Part shown: one piece after another, positions 10,721 through 18,397 of the stretch
How positions within the stretch are numbered: position 1 is the first letter of the stretch
Layout of the letters: every line of letters starts with the position of its first letter
Notes under the pieces: generated by a model
Databases searched by the model: none
What the model was told of the DNA's origin: nothing
Seen by the model: only the letters and a program-made list of their open reading frames with translations
Position numbers and translations under genes: made by a program
DNA from: Diaphorobacter aerolatus
GTDB taxonomy: Bacteria; Pseudomonadota; Gammaproteobacteria; Burkholderiales; Burkholderiaceae_C
Reading direction: 5' to 3'
Length of the DNA: 64,000 nucleotides
Assembly: GCF_014489535.1 (NCBI RefSeq)
Contig: NZ_CP060783.1
Coordinates: 3,617,501-3,681,500 of the forward strand

Positions 10721-10749
10721 AAGCTCGCGAATTTCGCGGGCTTTTTTTT
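10721..10749 (+). terminator. Rho-independent terminator after cytochrome c gene
   Basis: AGCTCGCGA pairs with TCGCGGGCT across a three-base loop and runs directly into eight T residues. Confidence 0.85.
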
Positions 10750-11271
10750 GGGGCGCCGATGGGGAATTCCGGCAGGCTTTGGTGCGGCATCCCGCGTTGT
10801 GCAAACCGTTTTGCCTAGAATCCATGGCATGACTCTCATCAATCCGCACCTGACCGCCACGCGCCCGCAGATTTCCGCGGTTTCGCCGCATCCGGCTGCC
10901 AATTGCGTGCTGCAAGGGATGGGTGTTCTGAAACCAGAGGCACCGGCCACAGATTCCTGAGCCCGGCGGTTTCTCGATCTCCCGATTTTCTCCCGCCAGC
11001 GCGCCATCGTTGCAAGCCGCCGGGCACTCTCCGATTTTCCCATTTCGACCTGTCCAGCCGCATGGCTGCTGCGGGCGAGCGCTGTCTCGGAATAGATACA
11101 ACGCAGGGAAAACGACGCCTCCCGTCAGGCTCATTTGGAGAAAATAGTTGAATTCAATGACCACGCGAAATACGTTTGTTGATTTCATGGTTGTCACAGA
11201 CCTGCCGGTTTTCTGCGCTATTTATCTATCACCCATCACCAAGGCAGGCCGAATTTCGTAAGGGGGCTGCA
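10750..11271. other. 522-nt stretch without a supported gene
   Basis: It could encode a 43-residue peptide (10829-10960, starting MTLINPHLTATRPQ), with no visible ribosome site or recognised motif. I see no convincing gene on either strand. The last 100 nt are AT-richer and probably hold the promoter and leader of the stress-protein gene; AGGGGG lies just before its start. Confidence 0.4.
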
Positions 11272-12201
11272 ATGCACATCCAGAACATCGCCGCATTGAC
11301 CGATTTTTCCACCCAGGCCGAACAGGCGCTGGACCGGGCCGCGTTGCTGGCGGCGCAACACGAGGCCATTCTCTGGCTGGTCTATGCCACGGACGAGCAG
11401 GACCCGCGCTTTGCCAATCCGCAAGCACGGCTCGAGCAGCGTGCGCGGCAACTCGCGCGGCGACATTCCATCGACGTGGTGGCGCGTGATTTCGACGGCT
11501 ACAAAGGCGTGGCGGAGCGCGCCATGGCCGCCGCTGCTGGGGCCGATCTGCTGGTGCTGGATCGGCGCGTGGAGCGTTTGTGGAACAAGCCGTGGCGCGG
11601 TGCGGCACTCGCGCACTGCCTGCGCTACAGCCCCTGTCCGGTGCTCGTGGTGCAGCAGGCATGCGCGAGCGACGAGGACGACGCCACCGTCGGCGAAAGC
11701 TATGCGCGGATGCTTGTGGCCGTGACGGGTTCACCACGCTCGCGCGAGGTGCTGCACTTTGCCGCAGGGCTTCAACAGGACACGGCGGTCGATCTCTTTC
11801 AGTCACGCGATCCCGGCATCTCGGCTCCGCAGGAAGAAAGCGAATTCGAGGTGCTCGAACAATTGCGTGACGAGTTGAAGCGCGAGACCGCGGAGGCGCG
11901 GCGTCTTCGCATCAAGGATGCCGACGACGCGCGCCGCAACCGCGTCGACAGCCAGAACGGCACGCGCGACGTGACGCGCCAGATCATGGTGCAGCAGCAG
12001 CGCTCGGGTGCCGACCTGATCGTGATCGGCGCACCGCGCAAGCACTGGGCGGACCGCTGGGCACTGAGCGCGCGCGGCGCGCGGCTCGCTTCGCTGGTGA
12101 CATGCGACGTGCTGGTCTGCGGCCAATTGCCGCAGGAGCGGGATCGGCCCCTGCCGATCGGACTGGGCAGTCGCAAAGGCTGGTTGCAGTTTCGGTTCTG
12201 A
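11272..12201 (+). CDS. Universal stress protein, tandem UspA domains
   Basis: 309 residues. The first domain begins IQNIAALTDFSTQAEQALDRA and runs to a Usp-type strand LVLDRR with SPCPVLVVQQ. The second begins ARMLVAVTGSPRSREVLHFA and ends with SGADLIVIGAPRKHWADRW and TCDVLVCGQ. The usual ATP-binding G-2x-G-9x-G-S/T is not clean in either domain, so nucleotide binding is uncertain. Start chosen at ATG 11272 behind AAGGGGG. It is monocistronic, facing the DUF1841 gene. Confidence 0.8.
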   Translation: MHIQNIAALTDFSTQAEQALDRAALLAAQHEAILWLVYATDEQDPRFANPQARLEQRARQLARRHSIDVVARDFDGYKGVAERAMAAAAGADLLVLDRRVERLWNKPWRGAALAHCLRYSPCPVLVVQQACASDEDDATVGESYARMLVAVTGSPRSREVLHFAAGLQQDTAVDLFQSRDPGISAPQEESEFEVLEQLRDELKRETAEARRLRIKDADDARRNRVDSQNGTRDVTRQIMVQQQRSGADLIVIGAPRKHWADRWALSARGARLASLVTCDVLVCGQLPQERDRPLPIGLGSRKGWLQFRF

Positions 12202-12230
12202 AGCTCGGCCCCCTTCTGGGGATGGCCGCT

Positions 12231-12665
12231 TCAATCGCGCGTGGCGCGCCTTTGCACTGCGGCCACATAGGCCTCACCATCTGGCGGACGGCCCGAGCGC
12301 TGGCTCTCCCACAGCATGGTGCCGAGGCACTCCATTGCGGCATGGTGCGCGTCATGCAATGAATCAAGACGTTTGGACAGCAACTCGACCGCCTGGCGAA
12401 TGCCGCGCGGCTGGTCGATGCTGCATTGCTCGCTGATCGACAGGTGCATGGAAAGATGCAGAAACGGATTGGTGCGATCCGGCGTCTGGTCGTAGTCGCG
12501 CTTCACGGCCGCTTCGGCGTCAAGCAGGTCTTCGCGGTATTCGGGGTGTTCCTCAATCCACAGTGCGGCCAGCGTTTCGATGGCTTCCATGGGCTGATGG
12601 GCTTGTTGCTTGGCATGCGCGCCGCAGAAGAATCGGCGCACGTCGGCTTGGGACGGGTTGAACAT
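12231..12665 (-). CDS. DUF1841 family protein
   Basis: 144 residues beginning MFNPSQADVRRFFCGA with HPEYREDLLDAEAA and NPFLHLSMHLSISEQ, the pattern of this betaproteobacterial family. HLSMHLSISEQ resembles metal-ligand spacing, but no activity is known. It converges with the stress-protein gene (30-nt gap). Its promoter would lie next to the DnaA-box repeats. Confidence 0.85.
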   Translation of the reverse strand: MFNPSQADVRRFFCGAHAKQQAHQPMEAIETLAALWIEEHPEYREDLLDAEAAVKRDYDQTPDRTNPFLHLSMHLSISEQCSIDQPRGIRQAVELLSKRLDSLHDAHHAAMECLGTMLWESQRSGRPPDGEAYVAAVQRRATRD

Positions 12666-12713
12666 GATGGCGGCAGATTAGCACGAGAGCCGCGGGCCTC
12701 GCGCCGTGCGCGA

Positions 12714-13130
12714 GCTTATCCCTGTGCGCACTGGACAGGCGTGTGGATAAGTCCGTACAAGGGCTGTATGAAGCGGCCAAGTGCTTGATTTCAAAACAGA
12801 TTGCATTCGGTGCTCAAATAGTGATCAACGGCGTTCGACTTGTGCCCGCGTTCGCTGGACAGTCCTGTGGATAAGCCTGAACAACACCTGTATGACCTGT
12901 CCAAGTCATTGATTTGAAAGGCATCGTGATGCATTGCTCAAAAAGCAGGCAACCCACTCGCGCGGATTGCAGAAAACCGGCGCAGGCCGAAGATGCCGCC
13001 TCGGGTTTGCGTGAAATCGCGATTTATCCCGTGTTTCGCTGAACAAGCATGTGGATAAGCCTGAACGGCGGCTGTACGGCTTTGGCAAGTCGTTGATTTC
13101 AAAAGGATGCTGATGCGCTGCTGAAATTTT
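12714..13130. repeat. Three diverged copies of a ~105-bp module with a perfect DnaA box each
   Basis: Copies at about 12714-12821, 12839-12944 and 13023-13130 share the same order of blocks: TTATCCC or its variant, CGCTGGACA, TGTGGATAAGCCTGAAC, CTGTATG, CCAAGTCATTGATTTCAAA and a final GCTGCTCAAA-like block. The 9-mer TGTGGATAA, the complement of the DnaA box TTATCCACA, lies at 12742-12750, 12866-12874 and 13050-13058, on the same strand each time. The first and third copies also begin with TTATCC. No gene is visible in the 495-nt gap between DUF1841 and the IclR gene. A DnaA-binding or titrating role is inference. Confidence 0.75.
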
Positions 13131-13160
13131 GGGCACGACGGTGCCTGGCCTCGGGCGATT

Positions 13161-13943
13161 TCAGCGCCTGCGCGCGACCATCAGCCGGGAAATCGCCTGC
13201 GAGGTCTGGAGCAACTGCGGCAACAGCGCGTTCTTCAATTGCTCGGCGCTCGTGCGGCTCGAATGACCACTGATGTTGAGCGCCGCGATGGTGTTGCCGG
13301 AGCGGTCCCTGATCGGCGCGGCAATGGAGCTCAGTCCTTCCTCCAGCTCCTGATTGAGCAGGCACCAGCCTTGATCGCGCGCCTCGCGCAAGCGCTCGAT
13401 CAGCGTGGCGTCGTCGGTGGCCGTGTATTGCGTGAACTGCCTGCGCGGCAGACGCGCGAGGCGTTCGCGCAGATCGTCCTCGGGCAGCGCGGCCAGCAGC
13501 ACCCGGCCCAGCGAGGTCCAGAACGCCGGCAGCCGCGAGCCGACCGAGAGATTGGTGCTCATGATCTTGTGCGTGTGCACGCGCAGCACGTAGACGATTT
13601 CCAGATCGTCGAGCACGGCGGTGGAGCACGACTCATGCACCTTCTCTACCAACTGGTCCATGAGCGGCTCGGCCAGATCCCACATGGGCATCGAGCTGAG
13701 GTAGGCAAAGCCAAGGTCAAGAATCTTCGGCGTCAGGCGGAAATACCGCTCGTCGCTCGTCACATAGCCCAGCGTCTGCAAGGTCAGCAGAATGCGCCGC
13801 GCGCCGGCTCGCGTGAGGCCGGTCTGCGCGGCCACTTCGCTCAGCGTCTGCTCGGGCGCATCGGCATTGAAGGAGCGGATCACCTGCAATCCGCGCGCAA
13901 AGGACTGGACGTAGGTGTCACCGGGTTGGGGGGCGGTCGTCAT
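13161..13943 (-). CDS. pcaR: IclR-family regulator, probable PcaR/PobR type
   Basis: 260 residues. A winged-helix N terminus (QSFARGLQVIRSFN, QTLSEVAAQTGLTRAGARRILLTL) is followed by the IclR effector domain ending GLSSIAAPIRDRSGNTIAALNISGHSSR. The RGLQVIRSF motif and position opposite pcaIJF point to a beta-ketoadipate-responsive activator of the pca genes. Divergent from pcaI, with a 199-nt shared intergenic region that holds a strong inverted repeat (14055-14079). The symbol follows context, not a distinguishing residue. Confidence 0.8.
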   Translation of the reverse strand: MTTAPQPGDTYVQSFARGLQVIRSFNADAPEQTLSEVAAQTGLTRAGARRILLTLQTLGYVTSDERYFRLTPKILDLGFAYLSSMPMWDLAEPLMDQLVEKVHESCSTAVLDDLEIVYVLRVHTHKIMSTNLSVGSRLPAFWTSLGRVLLAALPEDDLRERLARLPRRQFTQYTATDDATLIERLREARDQGWCLLNQELEEGLSSIAAPIRDRSGNTIAALNISGHSSRTSAEQLKNALLPQLLQTSQAISRLMVARRR

Positions 13944-14054
13944 GCGTGGAATTCTCCCGTCGGCTCTCTGTAGGACGCGGCATTGACAAGGGTTATCACC
14001 TAGTCATTGCCATTGTGAGTTTTGGCTTGCTGCGCCTAAAATTCATTATACGAA

Positions 14055-14079
14055 CATTTGTTCTTATATCGAACAAATG
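14055..14079. promoter_or_regulatory. Inverted repeat, candidate IclR/PcaR operator
   Basis: A perfect 9-bp inverted repeat, CATTTGTTC then a 7-nt AT-rich spacer then GAACAAATG, lies 64 nt before the pcaI start and 112 nt from the regulator start. The left arm also forms the small palindrome GAACATTTGTTC. Location and symmetry fit an IclR-family dimer site. Confidence 0.65.
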
Positions 14080-14142
14080 CAAGACGGCATTCATCCCAGA
14101 CCGGCGCGTCCGGTGTCTTCCTCATTCCCAACCCCTCACTAC

Positions 14143-14838
14143 ATGATCAACAAGATTGCGGATTCAGTGGCTTCGGCCCTTGCGGGCATCGAGGACGGTG
14201 CCACGGTATTGATTGGCGGATTCGGCACCGCCGGGATTCCCGGTGAGCTCATTGACGGCTTGATCGAGCAGGGCGCGCGCGACCTCACGGTGGTGAACAA
14301 CAACGCAGGCAACGGCGACACGGGGCTTGCCGCGTTGCTCAAGGCGGGCCGCGTGCGCAAGATTCTGTGCAGTTTTCCCCGCCAGGCCGACAGCCATGTC
14401 TTCGATGCGCTGTACCGCAGCGGCAAGCTCGAACTGGAACTCGTGCCGCAGGGCAATCTCGCCGAGCGGCTGCGCGCCGCCGGGGCCGGTGTGGGCGCGT
14501 TCTTCTGCCCTACCGCTTTCGGCACCGAACTCGCCAAGGGCAAGGAAACCCGCGAAATCAATGGTCGCCAGTACGTGCTCGAATATCCGATTCATGGCGA
14601 CGTGGCGCTCATCAAGGCCGAGACTGGTGACCGCTGGGGCAATCTTGTCTACCGCAAGGCCGCGCGCAACTTCGGTCCGGTGATGGCGACTGCGGCCAGG
14701 CGCACGGTCGCGTCGGTGCACGAGATCGTGGAGCTGGGGCAACTGGACCCCGAAAACGTCATCACGCCCGGCATCTTCGTGAGCCAGATCGTGAAGATCG
14801 ATCGTGTGGCGACACAGGCCGGCGGCTTCAAGAAGTAA
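14143..14838 (+). CDS. pcaI: 3-oxoadipate CoA-transferase subunit A
   Basis: Alpha subunit of the succinyl-CoA:3-oxoadipate CoA-transferase that activates beta-ketoadipate. 231 residues, family I CoA-transferase, with the signature GGFGTAGIPGELIDGL near residue 27 and FFCPTAFGTELAKGKETR. Start taken at ATG 14143 (MINKIADS); a longer frame from 14077 would begin inside the operator. It ends 9 nt before pcaJ. First gene of pcaIJF. Confidence 0.93.
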   Translation: MINKIADSVASALAGIEDGATVLIGGFGTAGIPGELIDGLIEQGARDLTVVNNNAGNGDTGLAALLKAGRVRKILCSFPRQADSHVFDALYRSGKLELELVPQGNLAERLRAAGAGVGAFFCPTAFGTELAKGKETREINGRQYVLEYPIHGDVALIKAETGDRWGNLVYRKAARNFGPVMATAARRTVASVHEIVELGQLDPENVITPGIFVSQIVKIDRVATQAGGFKK

Positions 14839-14847
14839 GGATTCATC

Positions 14848-15495
14848 GTGAGCAACTACACCCGACGAACCAAGGATGAACTGGCTCAGCGCGTGGCGCG
14901 GGACATCCACGATGGCGCCTATGTGAACCTCGGCATCGGCATGCCGACCGCCGTGGCCAACCACATCCCCGAAGGCCGCGAAATCATTCTGCAAAGCGAG
15001 AACGGCATTCTCGGCATGGGCCCGGCGCCTGCCTCCGGTGCCGAAGACTACGACCTGATCAACGCCGGCAAGCAGCCGGTGACCCTGCTTGCCGGTGGCG
15101 CATTCTTTCATCACGCGGACAGCTTTTCGATGATGCGCGGCGGCCATCTCGATATCTGCGTGCTGGGCGCGTTCCAGGTGTCCGAGACCGGCGATCTCGC
15201 GAACTGGAGCACCGGTGAACCGGGCGCGATTCCCGCCGTTGGCGGCGCGATGGATCTGGCCATCGGTGCCAAGCAGACCTGGGTGATGATGGACCTGCTC
15301 ACCAAGAAGGGCGAGAGCAAGCTCGTGAAGCAGTGCACCTATCCGCTCACCGGCATCGCGTGCGTGAAACGCATTTACTCGGATCTGGCGACACTGGCCT
15401 GCACGCCCGAAGGGTTGCAGCTCATCGACATGGTCGAGGGCCTGCCGCACGCGGAGCTTGAAAAGCTCGTCGGCCTGCCGATCAAGACCGCCTGA
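14848..15495 (+). CDS. pcaJ: 3-oxoadipate CoA-transferase subunit B
   Basis: Beta subunit, 215 residues, starting at GTG 14848 behind AAGGA. It carries VNLGIGMPTAVANH and the catalytic-glutamate motif SENGILGMGP of family I CoA-transferases, then GGAFFHHADSFSMMRGGHLD. Spacing to pcaI is 9 nt, so the two subunits are almost certainly co-translated. Confidence 0.93.
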   Translation: MSNYTRRTKDELAQRVARDIHDGAYVNLGIGMPTAVANHIPEGREIILQSENGILGMGPAPASGAEDYDLINAGKQPVTLLAGGAFFHHADSFSMMRGGHLDICVLGAFQVSETGDLANWSTGEPGAIPAVGGAMDLAIGAKQTWVMMDLLTKKGESKLVKQCTYPLTGIACVKRIYSDLATLACTPEGLQLIDMVEGLPHAELEKLVGLPIKTA

Positions 15496-15551
15496 GCGCG
15501 GCTCATTTGTCGTTCATTCACCATCACCCCATTCAACGGAGACACCGAGAC

Positions 15552-16757
15552 ATGACCCCACAAGCTTTCATCTGCGACGCCATCCGCACACCGTTCGGCC
15601 GCTACGGCGGCGCGCTTGCGGGCGTGCGTACCGACGACCTTGGCGCGCTGCCGATCAAGGCACTCATGGAACGCAATCCGGGCGTCGACTGGAAGGCGGT
15701 CACGGACGTGATCTACGGCTGCGCCAACCAGGCCGGTGAGGACAATCGCAACGTGGCGCGCATGTCGGCCCTGCTCGCGGGTCTGCCGGTCGAGGTGCCC
15801 GGCGCTACCCTCAATCGCCTGTGCGGTTCGGGCCTCGACGCCGTGGGCACCGCAGCGCGCGCCATCAAGGCGGGCGAGGCCGCGCTGATGATCGCCGGAG
15901 GCGTGGAAAGCATGAGCCGGGCACCGTTCGTCATGCCCAAGGCCGAGAGCGCCTTCAGCCGCAACAACGCGGTGTATGACACGACCATCGGTTGGCGCTT
16001 CGTGAACAAGCTCATGAAGCAGCAGTACGGCGTCGATTCGATGCCCGAAACGGCGGAGAACGTGGCTGACGATTTCAGGATCGAGCGCGACGCGCAGGAT
16101 CGCATGGCACTCGCATCGCAGCAAAAGGCCGCCGCCGCGATGGCCGCTGGCTACCTCGCGAAGGAAATCGTGCCGGTGTCACTGGCACAGAAAAAAGGCG
16201 ATCCGGTGATGTTCTCGCAGGACGAGCATCCCCGCGGCACGACGCTCGAAGCCCTCGCCAGGCTCAAGGGCGTGGTGCGCCCCGACGGCACGGTCACCGC
16301 AGGCAATGCCTCGGGAGTCAACGACGGTGCCTGCGCGCTGCTGCTGGCCGACGAAAAAACAGCCGGTCAATTCGGCTTGACGCCGAAGGCTCGCGTCGTC
16401 GGCATGGCCACGGCGGGCGTTGCGCCGCGCATCATGGGCTTTGGCCCGGCGCCTGCCGTGCGCAAGGTGCTGGCGCTGACCGGTCTCACGCTTGAGCAGA
16501 TGGACGTGATCGAACTGAACGAAGCCTTCGCGGCCCAGGGCCTCGCGGTACTGCGCGACCTCGGCATCGCCGACGACGACAAACGCGTGAACCAGTGGGG
16601 CGGCGCCATCGCCCTGGGCCACCCGCTGGGCGCATCCGGTGCCCGTCTGGCGACAACCGCCGTGAACCAACTGCACACGCTCGGCGGACGCTACGCGCTG
16701 TGCACGATGTGCATTGGCGTGGGGCAGGGTATTGCGGTGATTCTTGAGAAGGTGTGA
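15552..16757 (+). CDS. pcaF: 3-oxoadipyl-CoA thiolase
   Basis: Cleaves 3-oxoadipyl-CoA to succinyl-CoA and acetyl-CoA. 401 residues, the thiolase length. Nucleophilic Cys91 sits in [44 protein letters not shown] and the second catalytic Cys in [17 protein letters not shown] follow. Start taken at ATG 15552 ([10 protein letters not shown]) behind ACGGAGA. Third gene of the pca operon, 56 nt after pcaJ. Confidence 0.93.
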   Translation: MTPQAFICDAIRTPFGRYGGALAGVRTDDLGALPIKALMERNPGVDWKAVTDVIYGCANQAGEDNRNVARMSALLAGLPVEVPGATLNRLCGSGLDAVGTAARAIKAGEAALMIAGGVESMSRAPFVMPKAESAFSRNNAVYDTTIGWRFVNKLMKQQYGVDSMPETAENVADDFRIERDAQDRMALASQQKAAAAMAAGYLAKEIVPVSLAQKKGDPVMFSQDEHPRGTTLEALARLKGVVRPDGTVTAGNASGVNDGACALLLADEKTAGQFGLTPKARVVGMATAGVAPRIMGFGPAPAVRKVLALTGLTLEQMDVIELNEAFAAQGLAVLRDLGIADDDKRVNQWGGAIALGHPLGASGARLATTAVNQLHTLGGRYALCTMCIGVGQGIAVILEKV

Positions 16758-16804
16758 TAGGGGATTGATGGCGACGGAAGCAAAAAATGCATGCAGCCTT
16801 TGGG

Positions 16805-17537
16805 TATTGCTCCCTCTCCCGCCTGCGGGAGAGGGCAGGGGTGAGGGTGATGGCGGCGGTCGATTGAATTGCCCTGCGATTTTTTGAGGCGGATGCCCCC
16901 TCACCCCAACCCTCTCCCCCGAGGGGCGAGGGGCAAGACGGGGAGACAGGTGCGGCCCGTAGCGCGCGTTGGTATTGCTCCCTCTCCCGCCTGCGGGAGA
17001 GGGCTGGGGTGAGGGTGGCGGCGGCGGTCGATTGAATTGCTGGGCGATTTTTTGAGGCGGATGCCCCCTCACCCCAGCCCTCTCCCCCGAGGGGCGAGGG
17101 GCAAGAGGGGAGACGGGTGCGGCCCGCAGCACGCGTCGGTATTGCTCCCTCTCCCGCTTGCGGGAGAGGGCTGGGGTGAGGGTGATGGCAGCGGTCGATT
17201 GAATTGCTGGGCGATTTTTTGAGGCGGATGCCCCCTCACCCCAGCCCTCTCCCCCGAGGGGCGAGGGGCAAGACGGGGAGACAGGTGCGCCCGCAGCGCG
17301 CGTCGGTATTGCTCCCTCTCCCGCTTGCGGGAGAGGGCAGGGGTGAGGGTGATGGCGGCGGTCGATTGAATTGCTGGGTGATTTTTTGAGGCGGATGCCC
17401 CCTCACCCCAGCCCTCTCCCCGAGGGGCGAGGGGCAAGAGGGGAGACAGGTGCGGCCCGCAGCACGCGTCGGTATTGCTCCCTCTCCCGCTTGCGGGAGA
17501 GGGCTGGGGTGAGGGTGACCGCGGCGGTAGATTGAAT
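16805..17537. repeat. Tandem array of a 166-168-bp unit built from two REP-like hairpins
   Basis: The unit start TATTGCTCCCTCTCCC recurs at 16805, 16973, 17140, 17307 and 17473 (spacing 168, 167, 167, 166), giving about 4.4 copies. Each unit has a small palindrome (CTCTCCCGC / GCGGGAGAG), a conserved GTCGATTGAATTGC spacer, and a second, imperfect palindrome (CCCCTCACCCC...CCCGAGGGGCGAGGGGC). These halves resemble the widespread CCCTCTCCC REP elements. No gene lies inside; all frames through it read low-complexity peptides. It separates pcaF from pcaD and could form strong RNA structure in the pca transcript. Confidence 0.9.
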
Positions 17538-17580
17538 GACTCAGCGAGCCGATAGAGCAGATACGAAAAGGAAAAAACCA

Positions 17581-18393
17581 GTGAATCAGACCGACCAATT
17601 TATCCCCGTGCGTGATGGCAAACTCCGCGTCCGCGTGGAGGGTCCGCAGCAGGCTCCTGCGCTGGTGTTCTCCAATTCACTCGGCACCACGCTGGAAATG
17701 TGGGATGAGCAGGCGGCGAGGTTTGCCAAGGATTTTCGTGTCGTGCGCTATGACACGCGAGGCCATGGCGGCAGCACGGTTTCGCCCGGTCCGTACAGCT
17801 TTGACCTGCTGGGCGCGGACGTGGTGGCGGTGCTCGATGCGCTGAAGATCGAGCGCGCGCATTTCTGCGGCATCTCGATGGGCGGCTTCACGGGACTCTG
17901 GCTTGCGATCAACGCCGCGTCGCGCATGAACAGCATGGCCGTGTGCAACAGCGCGGCGAAGATCGGCACGCCCGAAGCCTGGAACACGCGCGCCGCGATG
18001 GTGCGCGCCAACGGGGTGGCCGCGATGCAGGAGCTGGCGGATTCATCGCCTGAGCGCTGGTTCACCAAGCCCTTCACGCAATCCGACCCGCAGGTCGTGG
18101 CCCGCGCGCAAGCGTGGATTGCGGCGGTGAATCCGCAAGGCTACGCATCGTGCTGCGACGCACTCGCGGGTGCCGATGTGCGCGACCAGCTCGCCCGCAT
18201 TGCGGTGCGCACGCTCGTCATTGCGGGCAGCGCAGATCCCGTGACCACGGTGGCCGATGGCCGTTACCTGCAGCAGCACATTGCCGGTGCGACGTTCGTC
18301 GAATTGCCTGCATCGCACCTGTCGAACCTCGAGGCGCCGGAAGCCTTCGATGAAGCGCTGGCGCAGTTCCTTCGCGCCAGCGAAAAACAGTGA
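17581..18393 (+). CDS. pcaD: 3-oxoadipate enol-lactonase
   Basis: Alpha/beta hydrolase, 270 residues, that opens beta-ketoadipate enol-lactone to beta-ketoadipate. Nucleophile Ser in HFCGISMGGFTGL, acid in IAGSADPVTTV, His in PASHLSNLEAP; the oxyanion segment is SNSLGTTLEMWD. Start taken at GTG 17581 (VNQTDQFIPV) behind AAAAGGAAAA; an upstream ATG at 17536 lies against the repeat array. It follows pcaF after the 730-nt array, so shared transcription is uncertain. Confidence 0.9.
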   Translation: MNQTDQFIPVRDGKLRVRVEGPQQAPALVFSNSLGTTLEMWDEQAARFAKDFRVVRYDTRGHGGSTVSPGPYSFDLLGADVVAVLDALKIERAHFCGISMGGFTGLWLAINAASRMNSMAVCNSAAKIGTPEAWNTRAAMVRANGVAAMQELADSSPERWFTKPFTQSDPQVVARAQAWIAAVNPQGYASCCDALAGADVRDQLARIAVRTLVIAGSADPVTTVADGRYLQQHIAGATFVELPASHLSNLEAPEAFDEALAQFLRASEKQ

Positions 18394-18397
18394 CTGG

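Noticed and set aside
14164-15450. Open frame of 428 codons on the minus strand
   Set aside because: Antisense of pcaI and pcaJ, both of which carry catalytic motifs in the sense frame.
16805-17537. CRISPR array
   Set aside because: The 167-bp unit repeats almost whole, with no short direct repeat alternating with unique spacers, and no cas genes are nearby.
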